From positions 248,001 through 312,000 of the forward strand of contig JAGKWQ010000005.1 of the NCBI GenBank assembly GCA_021151825.1: 64,000 nt of DNA. Direction: 5' to 3'. Shown in pieces: positions 8,231 to 16,182 of the stretch; the first letter of the stretch is position 1; every line of letters begins with the position of its first letter. The stretch is from Cellvibrionaceae bacterium. Lineage in GTDB: Bacteria; Pseudomonadota; Gammaproteobacteria; Pseudomonadales; Cellvibrionaceae. Position numbers and translations under genes: made by a program. Under the pieces are notes generated by a model. It was not told the DNA's origin and did not search any database. It worked only from the letters and a program-made list of their open reading frames with translations.

Positions 8231-9061
8231 TCAGCTCGCGCCGTATATTTTATTCATATCCTCTGAACCTACGAACCACATATTCGCTGATTCGAAAAGC
8301 TCTTCATCGGACTTTAAAATCCCCTCAGAAAGTGGAAATAGCTTCACATACGAAAAGCAAAAATGGGCCAAAATGACACAACAAATTTGTTTCATAGCAT
8401 CCACTAAGAATTTCTGACTGATTATATCTTTAGCATCTCTTATTTGAAGAGCGCTTATAAAGCTGGCATGAGAATGACCACTGAGATGATTATAAATATT
8501 CGCAAAATATGTCTTGTGAATACCGGCGCCCTTTGCTAGCTCGGCCCACCCAGAAGTTGAGCGCCATCGACCTGCGAGAATGCTTTTTTTATCCGCAGAG
8601 GAGCTGGCAATAAAAAACTTCGATTTAGATATTTCAACTTTGAGTTGATCTATTTGAATACTCTCCTCCATTCTCTGTTCGTTAGCTTGAGAAGTATTCA
8701 CAAATAGTTTCCCTCTATCTATTAAGCCGCCTAACTGCCAAATGTTGTGCCTATAAATTGAGAGTTCTTCATCTGTGTTGATATAAATATAATTGAAGGT
8801 TAGATACGCTTCAAGCGCCGCACGAGTGATAATAGTAACTGAGGAGTGATCAATAAACTCAAATCTTTGTGATCCATCTATTTGAAAGCCAACACCAGCC
8901 GCCAATTGTTTCACGGATGATATGTGTCTAAATATTTTGATTGCAATAACCTGCGCATCATTTCTCCACTGGTCACTTTCATCAATATTCTTTCTTGCCT
9001 CGGATTGAACTAATCTGAAAAACAACAACATTAAATTATCAAACTGCCGCTCTTTGAACAT
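8231..9061 (-). CDS. DUF5677-like protein, partner gene of AbiH
   Basis: A predicted alpha-helical protein of 276 residues if started at the ATG at 9061, which has GGAAG six bases upstream; the ORF could extend to 9088 but that ATG has no ribosome site. The segments ITRAALEAYLTFNYIYI and YNHLSGHSHASF resemble the DUF5677 family, found among abortive-infection-type genes. That assignment is by eye and moderate at best. It lies 41 nt downstream of abiH on the same strand and is probably co-transcribed. A C-terminal hydrophobic stretch (CCVILAHFCFSYVKLF) is helical rather than a clear membrane anchor. Confidence 0.65.
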   Translation of the reverse strand: MFKERQFDNLMLLFFRLVQSEARKNIDESDQWRNDAQVIAIKIFRHISSVKQLAAGVGFQIDGSQRFEFIDHSSVTIITRAALEAYLTFNYIYINTDEELSIYRHNIWQLGGLIDRGKLFVNTSQANEQRMEESIQIDQLKVEISKSKFFIASSSADKKSILAGRWRSTSGWAELAKGAGIHKTYFANIYNHLSGHSHASFISALQIRDAKDIISQKFLVDAMKQICCVILAHFCFSYVKLFPLSEGILKSDEELFESANMWFVGSEDMNKIYGAS

Positions 9062-9102
9062 AATGAACTTCCAGAGAAAACCACCCATAAAGAAATTTTA
9101 AT

Positions 9103-10089
9103 TTAGATTAAAGCATCAACAGATAGCGATAGCATTTTAATTAGCTTTATATTCTGTTCCCGAACACCAAGACTTATCAGCCTATCTAAACGTGACGATT
9201 TTTCACTATCAAAAAAGTAAGTAACAAAGTACCTAGCATTTGGATCAACTTGATCGATGATTTTTTTGAAGTATGGAAGATCCACATCAGACAAAGAATG
9301 TCCTAGGATATACACTTTTTTAACAATTGAGATACTTTTAAAAAATGTTTCATTCTTTTCGATTATTTCAGTCGTAGGTTTAAAGGTATTTTTGAAATAA
9401 CGATGTAATTCATCCTGAGCTATCTGGGTAGAAAAATCTTGCTGATCACTCATTGACTCTTCCCACATTGCAAGCTGCTCTGGAGTCAAATAAGCAGGCG
9501 GAATGGGTTCGGGCTCTATAAAGTTTTCGGGTTCAATAGCGTGCCCTAGAACGATATCCTTGCACGTGTCAGAGGCCCTACCGTGAATGTAATTTATTTT
9601 AGAGTCCTCGATTTGATAATACCGCTGAAGCGTTTCCGTATAATTGAACGAAAGATAAAATGCATTTTTGCTGAGCTTGAGTCTAACGCGCTCATCTAAC
9701 GAAGGATAATCTACCGAATTAATAAATTCATTAAATGCTATTAGCAAGTTAGTGCAAAAATTATCGACGAAGCTTTTCATCTCAAAAGAATAGTCTCCCC
9801 AATTTCGATCACGAAAGTCTGCACCTCCTGGATCGGCAACTAAGTGAGAGAATTTATCCATTACAGAATCAGAATCAAGATTCGCCAAGTCGCTCTCAAA
9901 CTGGCTCCATAAATGTTTATGTTCTTCCGAGCTTTCAAGCCCTTCTAGATCAGCAAAATCAAAAAAATCCAGCAGGTGTTCATAAATTTCAGAAAAATCG
10001 GAGCGCAGACAGAGGCCAAAACTATTGTAATCAGTCTGAAGATTGTGATGAAGATCGAAACCATTGCCTATAATGTAAAGCGTTTTCAT
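9103..10089 (-). CDS. abiH: AbiH family abortive-infection protein
   Basis: A 328-residue protein with the AbiH hallmarks: an N-terminal nucleotide-binding-like strand-loop (LYIIGNGFDLHHNLQTDY, residues 4-21), an internal SFNYT segment, and the C-terminal VYILGHSLSDVDLPYF. AbiH proteins abort phage infection by a mechanism that is not established; the fold resembles SIR2/Rossmann-like proteins. A purine-rich GAGAG site precedes the ATG at 10089. The downstream DUF5677-like gene probably forms a two-gene operon with it. The region is visibly AT-rich relative to the Rep and glucanase genes, in keeping with horizontal acquisition. Confidence 0.9.
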   Translation of the reverse strand: MKTLYIIGNGFDLHHNLQTDYNSFGLCLRSDFSEIYEHLLDFFDFADLEGLESSEEHKHLWSQFESDLANLDSDSVMDKFSHLVADPGGADFRDRNWGDYSFEMKSFVDNFCTNLLIAFNEFINSVDYPSLDERVRLKLSKNAFYLSFNYTETLQRYYQIEDSKINYIHGRASDTCKDIVLGHAIEPENFIEPEPIPPAYLTPEQLAMWEESMSDQQDFSTQIAQDELHRYFKNTFKPTTEIIEKNETFFKSISIVKKVYILGHSLSDVDLPYFKKIIDQVDPNARYFVTYFFDSEKSSRLDRLISLGVREQNIKLIKMLSLSVDALI

Positions 10090-10536
10090 TTTCTACTCTC
10101 TAATGGTGGAACTGCCTTACTAGTGCCAAGCAATTTCTATCCTTAATCTCAACTTAATTCTATAGACTAAAACCAAATACTTTTGAGCTACATGAGGGCT
10201 AACGGAAATATCACTGAAGGTAGCTTCGGTCATTTTTCGACGAAGGACTACCCGACACCAAACAAATGAGGGCACGCCTATTTAGCAGATCCTGAGCTAG
10301 AAATCATTCACCGCATTGTCAATTACGAGAGATAACAGTTTAACTACGGCTACCTTTTTTAAGGATTGCCATTTATGATCTTACCCTTGACGCAAGTCAT
10401 CAAGAAAATAATTAACATAGTTTGTTGTGCGAGGCTATACATACTCCTGTACAACTCACGACTCGGCTAGGTGGATTAAGATATCCACTGGTTTATTTAT
10501 ATAGGTCTTATGATGCAATTCAGTCAAGGAGGAGCA
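10090..10536. other. Intergenic region with a possible decayed gene fragment
   Basis: About 447 bases between the divergent abiH and the HNH nuclease gene. A + frame from ATG 10192 reads 25 codons to a TGA at 10267-10269, then continues in the same frame 21 more codons to TAA at 10333-10335 (ending EIIHRIVNYER). This could be a remnant with one nonsense mutation. A TTGACG at 10387-10392 is a possible -35 for the HNH/RT genes, with only a weak AT-rich -10 after it. Confidence 0.35.
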
Positions 10537-11082
10537 ATGCGGTACATATTAGTTTATTTTCTTGTTTTTTCGTTCAGCAATCCTGGACTAGCGGAAACCA
10601 CCGCCACATACTCACGATCTGACTGGGTACACTGGATCGATTACGATGGAGATTGTCAAAATGAAAGGGCCGAATTATTAATACGAACCTCATTGGAACG
10701 TGTGAAATTTTATAAGAGATCTAAATGCGCAGTGATCTCTGGCAAATGGTATGACCCGTACACAGCACAGACCCTTTACAAAGCAATATCGGTGGATGTG
10801 GATCATATAGTCCCTCTTGCATGGGCTAATTCTCACGGCGGCTCACAATGGACAAAGAAGAGGAAAATGGATTTCGCGAATTTATCTATTAATTTGTTAC
10901 CAGTATCAGCCACAGCAAATCGCTCAAAAGGCAATAAGGGCCCGGATCAATGGATGCCAGAAAATAAATATTATCGATGCGATTATCTCAAAAAATTCGA
11001 CGAAATAGTTTCTTTGTACTCGCTGCAATACACACCCAGAGAAATCCGCATCATTGAAAGAATGAAACAGTCATGTAGTTGA
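10537..11082 (+). CDS. Secreted HNH endonuclease (DUF1524/GmrSD C-terminal-like)
   Basis: A 181-residue protein. The start at 10537 is chosen because a strong AAGGAGG lies just upstream (from 10526) and it begins the signal peptide MRYILVYFLVFSFSNPGLAE. The mature part has an HNH-type core: DVDHIVPLAWANSHGG at 87-102 supplies the general-base His (H90), and NLLPVSATANRSKGNKGPDQW supplies the Asn/Lys of the third element. Exported HNH enzymes of this type usually act on external DNA. It lies 51 nt before drt3a on the same strand, so it may be co-transcribed with DRT3, but the export signal argues for an independent cargo gene. Confidence 0.85.
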   Translation: MRYILVYFLVFSFSNPGLAETTATYSRSDWVHWIDYDGDCQNERAELLIRTSLERVKFYKRSKCAVISGKWYDPYTAQTLYKAISVDVDHIVPLAWANSHGGSQWTKKRKMDFANLSINLLPVSATANRSKGNKGPDQWMPENKYYRCDYLKKFDEIVSLYSLQYTPREIRIIERMKQSCS

Positions 11083-11133
11083 GTTACGCGGATAGATATT
11101 TTCAAATCAACTAACATTTGAATAGGGAACACG

Positions 11134-12360
11134 ATGAAAAGCCAAGTCTACAGCCACTCATCATTGGCACGGCGTTTTGTCGCCAACGACTTTTTCAAAG
11201 ATAGTAGATTAAGAGATGATGAAGCATACAAGTCTTCCATTATAGAGGCAGCACTTTCCCTCAGTACAACCGGCGTCGTAGATATAATATTATCCAAGAC
11301 CACCGCAAACGGAAAACCTTGTTATTCCACAACTAACCTGTGCGACAAAATTCTGTTTCGATTGTGCGCTCGCTATCTAAAAGAAGGATTTAGAATATTT
11401 CAGAAGAACAGAAATAGAATAATTGACGAGCTAGTTAACTTTCTTAAAGATGCATCCGCATTGAGAGTCTATAGACTTGACATCAAGTCTTTCTATGAGT
11501 CTTGTGACAGAAATGCGCTGCGTAAATTGATATCTGAAAACTCAACCATTTCTTATCAGACCAAATATTTGATCGAGTCATTTTTGGAACTGTGCGACCA
11601 ACAAGCCATAAAGGGTATTCCGAGAGGAATCGAAGTCAGCTCAATTTTGGCGGAAATATCGATTAGAGAAATCGATAAGCTCATATTGAAAGAGAAAGAT
11701 GTTGTCTACTATTCGAGATATGTAGATGACATTATTGTTGTCACAACGGGCGCCGAAAATGAAATAGAATTTTTAGACCTCATTGATAAATACATGGCAG
11801 CGAGAGGTCACCGCTTAAATCGTGAAAAGCAAGAGATAGTGAATTTTGAAAAGGTAAATAAAACTAGTAGCGAAAATTCGTTTGAGTTCCTTGGCTATAA
11901 TTTTACGGTAAGTAACACCGGCGGAAAGCACGCATCTGACCACCCAAGAAATATCGAAATTGACATTTCAGATGATAAGTTGCGAAAGATAAAAAGGAAA
12001 ATATGTAAAGCTTTTTACAGCTACGGGAAAACTTCCGATTTTAAAATGCTACTTGATAGATTGACATTTCTATCAACGAACAGGAAATTAAGGAAGAACC
12101 GAGACCCACAGGTACTAACCGGAATATTCTATAATTACTCGAGAATCAATAAAACTGATACAGCGATTAAAACTCTCGATTACTTTGTTTTGGCGAATGT
12201 CACATCTACCGCTAGTCGAATAGCACGGACTCGAGCACCATTTACATCACCCCAGAAATCTGACCTGCTAAAAATTAGTTTCATCCATGGACACAAAAAT
12301 AGAGTATTTAGAGAATTTAGCCCTTTCAGAGCTCATAAAATAGGGATAATTTGGAAATGA
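11134..12360 (+). CDS. drt3a: Reverse transcriptase Drt3a (DRT type 3, first RT)
   Basis: A 408-residue reverse transcriptase. Visible RT blocks are YRLDIKSFYESCDR with catalytic Asp116, GIPRGIEVSSILAE (block 4, from 161), YVDD at 196-199, LNREKQEIV, and FEFLGYNF. It lacks maturase or endonuclease domains, so it is not a group II intron RT. The following gene is a second RT overlapping by 4 nt, the arrangement of antiphage DRT type 3 (UG3 plus UG8 RTs). AGGGAA lies 7 nt before the ATG. The exact UG class is assigned from gene arrangement and domain layout, not from a tree. Confidence 0.85.
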   Translation: MKSQVYSHSSLARRFVANDFFKDSRLRDDEAYKSSIIEAALSLSTTGVVDIILSKTTANGKPCYSTTNLCDKILFRLCARYLKEGFRIFQKNRNRIIDELVNFLKDASALRVYRLDIKSFYESCDRNALRKLISENSTISYQTKYLIESFLELCDQQAIKGIPRGIEVSSILAEISIREIDKLILKEKDVVYYSRYVDDIIVVTTGAENEIEFLDLIDKYMAARGHRLNREKQEIVNFEKVNKTSSENSFEFLGYNFTVSNTGGKHASDHPRNIEIDISDDKLRKIKRKICKAFYSYGKTSDFKMLLDRLTFLSTNRKLRKNRDPQVLTGIFYNYSRINKTDTAIKTLDYFVLANVTSTASRIARTRAPFTSPQKSDLLKISFIHGHKNRVFREFSPFRAHKIGIIWK

Positions 12361-14312
12361 TAAGACTTGATAAAGCAGATTACGCCAGGGCTCTTTTAAC
12401 CGACACGTCCCCATCAGATGTCCCGATAGTTTTTTCGAATGATGGCTTTTATATCAACTACCGCGAGGCAAAAAATGCCCCCATCGGATTTAATTTTGTA
12501 AAATCGCTGCTTGATAAGATTAATAGCGAAAAGCCAAATTCAACTATACCTTTCGAATACAAAATCTATAAAACTGAAGTTAAATTCAGAACGCTGGCGT
12601 TGATACACCCCGCCTATCAAATAAAATATGCGGAAATCTACAAAGAATACTCTCCTGCAATAATTTATCTGTGCTCAAAAAGCAAATTTTCCATCCGAAG
12701 CCCCCGAAGAGTATCAAACTCACTTTACATCAATGATGTGAGCACCAACTATAATTACAAAGAATTTAACATTGACACTATCTACGATGAAATACACAAA
12801 AAACACGCCAATTCATACTTTTCATACTCTGGATTTGATAGAGCGTATAAATTCTACTCATCCCCTTTATTCATAAAGCTAGAGAAAATATATCCGGTTA
12901 TGTGGAAGCTGGACATATCAAATTGCTTCGACAGCATCTACACCCATTCTATTTCTTGGGCGATAAAAAACCGTGCATTCATAAAATCAAATCTCGCCGG
13001 TCAGAAGGCCCATCAATTCTGCGATAGATTGGATCACGTAATGCAATACAGCAACAACGCAGAAACCAACGGAATACCAATAGGATCGGAATTCAGTCGA
13101 ATTTTTGCTGAAGTAATCCTACAGTCTATCGATCAAGAAACCGAGCATGAGCTTGAGAGTGAGCATCGTTTATCATGTCGAATTGATTACACAATATTAA
13201 GATATGTGGACGACTATTTTCTATTTGCGAAGACTGAGGAGGCCGCAAAAAAGGTGGCCTTGATACTTGCAGAAAGATTATCTTGTTATAATTTATACCT
13301 AAATGAAGGTAAGCTGGAGAAACTTGATAGGCCATTTATAACAAAAAGGACATCTATTCTTGCTTCGGTAGACCACACAATAAATGGCTTGATCGATTCG
13401 CTCTATTCCATTTCAAAGTTAGATAACACCCAGCTCATCAGCGTTAAGCAAATCAGATCTAGATCTAAACTTACAAACGATTTTATTAGAAGGATAAAAG
13501 TCAATTTGTCAGTATACGATGGAGATTACAGTGACATATCTTCATTCTTAATTTCAATCTTATCCAAAAGAATCGAACGGATAACTCATTCTAAGATTGA
13601 AATTATTGATGAACATGACACTCCGATTCGAATTAGGGACTGTATTTGCACGCTGATCGAAATAATTTTTTTCTTTTATACCACATCCCCATCTGTGACA
13701 GCTTCCAATAGAGTCGCTAGAGCGATTGTAGTTGCAGACCATTATCTATCAAGAAAGCATCCAACTCACTTGGCGTTTTTTAGATCTGAAGTTATGTCGC
13801 ATATTCAGGATGTCATTCAGACTTTTGAAAAGGAGCTGCCTAACAATTATATATACTTGGAAAAACTAAACATTTTACTTGCCACTGCAGAATTCGGAGA
13901 TGAGCATTCATTACCAATTGACCACTTTAACTACATCAAAACTGCAAATATGAACTATTTTGAAATCATCTGCCTTTTATACTATTTCAGAGGTCGGTCA
14001 AAATATTCTCAGTTAACTGAACATTTGGAACAAGCAGTTCTGTCGATGCTAGAAAATATAAAATTTATTTCGAAGTCCTCTGAACATCTTCACCTATTTT
14101 TAGATGTGCTTTCTTGTCCGCACGTTTCGTCAAATACAAGATTGAAATTATTCGAATTTTATCTAGCGGTCTATGAACCCACCATCGCGCTTGCCCCTCA
14201 ACAAAAGCAAGAACTGATTGAACTAATGCTGGAGCGGTTTTGGTTCGTTAAGTGGAACGACCTAAATTTACTTAACTTACTTGAGCGAAAGGAGTTGAGA
14301 GCAACTTACTAA
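12357..14312 (+). CDS. drt3b: Reverse transcriptase Drt3b (DRT type 3, second RT)
   Basis: A 651-residue protein with an N-terminal extension of about 180 residues, then RT blocks MWKLDISNCFDS (Asp186), NGIPIGSEFSRIFAEV and RYVDDYFLF (YVDD 283-286), followed by a long helical C-terminal region without recognised domain. The start is ATG 12357 (ATGA overlap with the drt3a stop); a TTG two codons earlier is possible but less likely. In DRT type 3 both RTs are needed for phage defence. The long C-terminus fits the larger UG8-type partner. Both RTs keep YVDD, so both are probably active. Confidence 0.85.
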   Translation: MIRLDKADYARALLTDTSPSDVPIVFSNDGFYINYREAKNAPIGFNFVKSLLDKINSEKPNSTIPFEYKIYKTEVKFRTLALIHPAYQIKYAEIYKEYSPAIIYLCSKSKFSIRSPRRVSNSLYINDVSTNYNYKEFNIDTIYDEIHKKHANSYFSYSGFDRAYKFYSSPLFIKLEKIYPVMWKLDISNCFDSIYTHSISWAIKNRAFIKSNLAGQKAHQFCDRLDHVMQYSNNAETNGIPIGSEFSRIFAEVILQSIDQETEHELESEHRLSCRIDYTILRYVDDYFLFAKTEEAAKKVALILAERLSCYNLYLNEGKLEKLDRPFITKRTSILASVDHTINGLIDSLYSISKLDNTQLISVKQIRSRSKLTNDFIRRIKVNLSVYDGDYSDISSFLISILSKRIERITHSKIEIIDEHDTPIRIRDCICTLIEIIFFFYTTSPSVTASNRVARAIVVADHYLSRKHPTHLAFFRSEVMSHIQDVIQTFEKELPNNYIYLEKLNILLATAEFGDEHSLPIDHFNYIKTANMNYFEIICLLYYFRGRSKYSQLTEHLEQAVLSMLENIKFISKSSEHLHLFLDVLSCPHVSSNTRLKLFEFYLAVYEPTIALAPQQKQELIELMLERFWFVKWNDLNLLNLLERKELRATY

Positions 14313-14360
14313 AATTGTTATAGTTATTTTGGAAGGTAGAGAGGCAATATTACTTTTGAT

Positions 14361-14520
14361 TTTTTTCGCTGCAAACTTTAAGGGCCTGATCAGTCCTGAA
14401 GTTCGAAAACATGATTTTTCTGTTGTTTGGAAATTTTATGCAGCTGAGGGCGCAATCCCACACACCTGATGTTGAGCCCCTCTACCGACCTTTAGAAATC
14501 CACGACCTTCAGAATGGGCG
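14361..14520 (+). ncRNA. Candidate DRT3 non-coding RNA with an ACACAC loop
   Basis: The gap between drt3b and the convergent XRE gene can fold. Hairpin A is at 14376-14401 (5 bp, one bulged A, 4 bp, 7-nt loop). It is enclosed by a long-range 6-bp stem GCTGCA (14368-14373) with TGCAGC (14439-14444). Hairpin B pairs GAGGGC (14446-14451) with GCCCCTC (14476-14482), has an inner stem, and exposes CCACACACCT in the loop, with ACACAC at 14460-14465. From memory, Drt3a copies an ACACAC template of a partner RNA; that recollection and the fold are both unverified. Ends are estimates. No clear promoter or terminator was seen, so it may be processed from the drt3b transcript. Confidence 0.4.
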
Positions 14521-14528
14521 CGCGCAAT

Positions 14529-14747
14529 TCATTTTAATCTTACAAACACCTCTGTCGGGTCAACGCTCAGCCCTTCGCAAATTTGGTAGACTTTAGTTAA
14601 GGTCACATTTTTCTCGCCGCGCTCAATACATCCCATGTAGCTACGGTCAATACCCACCAAGTCCGCAAACGCCTCTTGGGAAAGATCTTTTTCCTTCCTC
14701 ATCTCCCGAATTATCTTACCAAAGGCGACTAATCGCTTATCTTTCAT
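14529..14747 (-). CDS. XRE-family helix-turn-helix regulator
   Basis: A 72-residue DNA-binding protein consisting of little more than one HTH domain. The motif is typical of Xre/Cro regulators: LSQEAFADLVGIDRSYMGCIERGEKNVTL, with the recognition helix around DRSYMGCIE (about 35-43). It is convergent with drt3b, so the candidate RNA lies between the two 3' ends. Single-domain XRE proteins often regulate neighbouring defence or mobile-element genes; its target here is unknown. Confidence 0.9.
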   Translation of the reverse strand: MKDKRLVAFGKIIREMRKEKDLSQEAFADLVGIDRSYMGCIERGEKNVTLTKVYQICEGLSVDPTEVFVRLK

Positions 14748-14912
14748 GATAGGCCAGCTTAAAAGCTAGAACTATCAGGTTTGACCGCTTATTATTCCAC
14801 GGCCTAAAACTCCCATTTACTCTCCTTTCGAAATGATAGGGTGCACTTAGGGGGGGGTCTTGGGCCACACGAGTTCACGCGCTAAGTCAATCAAATCGAA
14901 GAGATCCAGCTG
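14748..14912. other. Intergenic stretch with G8 tract and distant inverted repeat arm
   Basis: The region upstream of the XRE gene presumably holds its promoter. It contains a run of eight G (14850-14857) and TGGGCCAC at 14861-14868, whose exact reverse complement GTGGCCCA lies at 14988-14995. The meaning of this 8-bp pair is unknown. Confidence 0.3.
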
Positions 14913-15032
14913 ATGGTTGTGCTGGCTGGCTGGCCACTTTGCTTCCAGCGTGATGAGGACTACTTAGTCGAGTTTAGAGCGAAATCTGTGGCCCACATAT
15001 GCTGGGAAGATAGAATTGAAGCAGAGTATTGA
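14913..15032 (+). CDS. Possible small gene of 39 codons, or 5' fragment
   Basis: An ATG-initiated frame that the length cut-off of ordinary ORF calling would miss. The peptide (MVVLAGWPLCFQRDEDYLV...) has a balanced, protein-like composition rather than the look of a shadow frame. It overlaps the TTG start of the next gene by 17 nt in another frame, so it may be a small co-translated gene or a piece separated from that gene by a frameshift. No Shine-Dalgarno sequence is convincing. Confidence 0.3.
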   Translation: MVVLAGWPLCFQRDEDYLVEFRAKSVAHICWEDRIEAEY

Positions 15033-15735
15033 TGACGTCCTGAGTCAGAAAGAGTTTAACCACCTAATCATGCTGATTGCGCTCGCCTCCTGCTTTAAGC
15101 CTGGTGAAGAGCTGCTATCAGAAGACCAGATTGTATCTAGAGGGTATGCACCAACGGAGCAATTTGGGAAAAGTTGCATTGCCAGTCTTATTGACAGTGG
15201 AGTTATCGACTTCTTAAGAATAGAACCCACATTTCCATTGCTGGAAGGTAACGAATGCACTCTCTTAATCAGATGCCCTGGCACCGGAAGCGCTGACTTA
15301 GATAGCTACACTTCTATACATGCAGAAAAAGTGACTGCCGCATTGGCACAATCCGAGAACTACAACATGTATTTGAAGATGTTTAGGCAGGAGGTTATTG
15401 CGTGCGAGTGCATTGAGTATTGTGAGTTCTACGCGAACCGAGCCAAGCTATCGATAGTTAATCCCAGTCATAGTAATGCTAGATTGCGCTTACTGCTTCT
15501 TGAATGTGGTGCGGATATTGTGCACATGTTGATGTGGCAGGCCATTAAGATATTAGAGAATAAATCTAAATCAGGAGCACGGAGAATTGATTTTTCAAAT
15601 GTTATCGAAATCAGCTTTGATCGATACACCCACTATAAAAGGGTAAACACTAACCTGGATGGGTATAAGCGGCCAGCCATTCTTAAAACCTCTGTGATTT
15701 CTGGATTTATCGAGCTCTACCGAAAGAATATTTAA
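15016..15735 (+). CDS. Hypothetical protein
   Basis: A 239-residue protein of unknown family. The start is TTG at 15016, with GGAAGA at about 7 nt; the next in-frame ATG is at 15070. The N-terminal 70 residues (FNHLIMLIALASCFKPGEELLSEDQIV...SLIDSGVIDFLRIEP) look like a helical DNA-binding or winged-helix-type module. The rest is mixed helix and strand with several Cys (ACECIEYCEFY) and no recognised motif. No signal peptide or membrane helix is seen. The weak start and the small frame overlapping it raise the possibility of a missing N-terminus. Island context suggests an accessory or defence gene. Confidence 0.55.
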   Translation: MKQSIDDVLSQKEFNHLIMLIALASCFKPGEELLSEDQIVSRGYAPTEQFGKSCIASLIDSGVIDFLRIEPTFPLLEGNECTLLIRCPGTGSADLDSYTSIHAEKVTAALAQSENYNMYLKMFRQEVIACECIEYCEFYANRAKLSIVNPSHSNARLRLLLLECGADIVHMLMWQAIKILENKSKSGARRIDFSNVIEISFDRYTHYKRVNTNLDGYKRPAILKTSVISGFIELYRKNI

Positions 15736-16182
15736 AGAGTTTGATTATTTAAGTGGCTTATAAATTAATAGGCTTAAAAATCGGAGCCTGCTGGAGCGAG
15801 GAGTGATAGAGGAAAAAAGGAAGAGGCTTGACATTTCCGCTCTAATTGCGTCGTGTGAGAGGCCTCAGTTCAAATTTAATCGGCATGATATATTTTGTCA
15901 ATAAAATGCATTGTTCAACTTATTATTCATTCCCTTTTGAAATTAATGCGATTGACTTGACTGGGGCGGACAATCTCGAACCTTCCACCTGAACCCTCAG
16001 TATTCTCTGGGTTACTGAAGCTCCATTGGCGAGACTCAATTTAACCCGTATTTCAAAAAAGGGATATGCGCGTGAATGATCCTACTCTGTGATCAGAGAA
16101 ATGGGCGTACCTAATCAACTGCACCAGCTCTTTCAGACGGATTAATTATCCAGGAACGTTAATCAGTCCTGTTGACATATCC
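15736..16182. other. Gene-poor junction between island and comM stub
   Basis: About 447 bases. A short + frame with GTG 15803 and TAA 15902-15904 encodes 33 residues (ending CERPQFKFNRHDIFCQ) and opens further upstream without an ATG, so it may be a decayed C-terminus. The rest has no coding sense. Sequence upstream of 16183 does not translate into comM in any way I can see, so the junction must lie within a few bases of 16183-16191. I found no transposase, integrase or clear terminal repeats. Confidence 0.4.

Noticed and set aside
14411..14596. A 61-codon + frame across the gap after drt3b
   Set aside because: Composition is not protein-like, it overlaps the XRE gene antisense, and no ribosome site precedes it; the gap is better explained as structured RNA.
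14911..14932. GCTGGCTGGCTGG microrepeat
   Set aside because: Only three short units, within a possible coding frame; no evidence of function.
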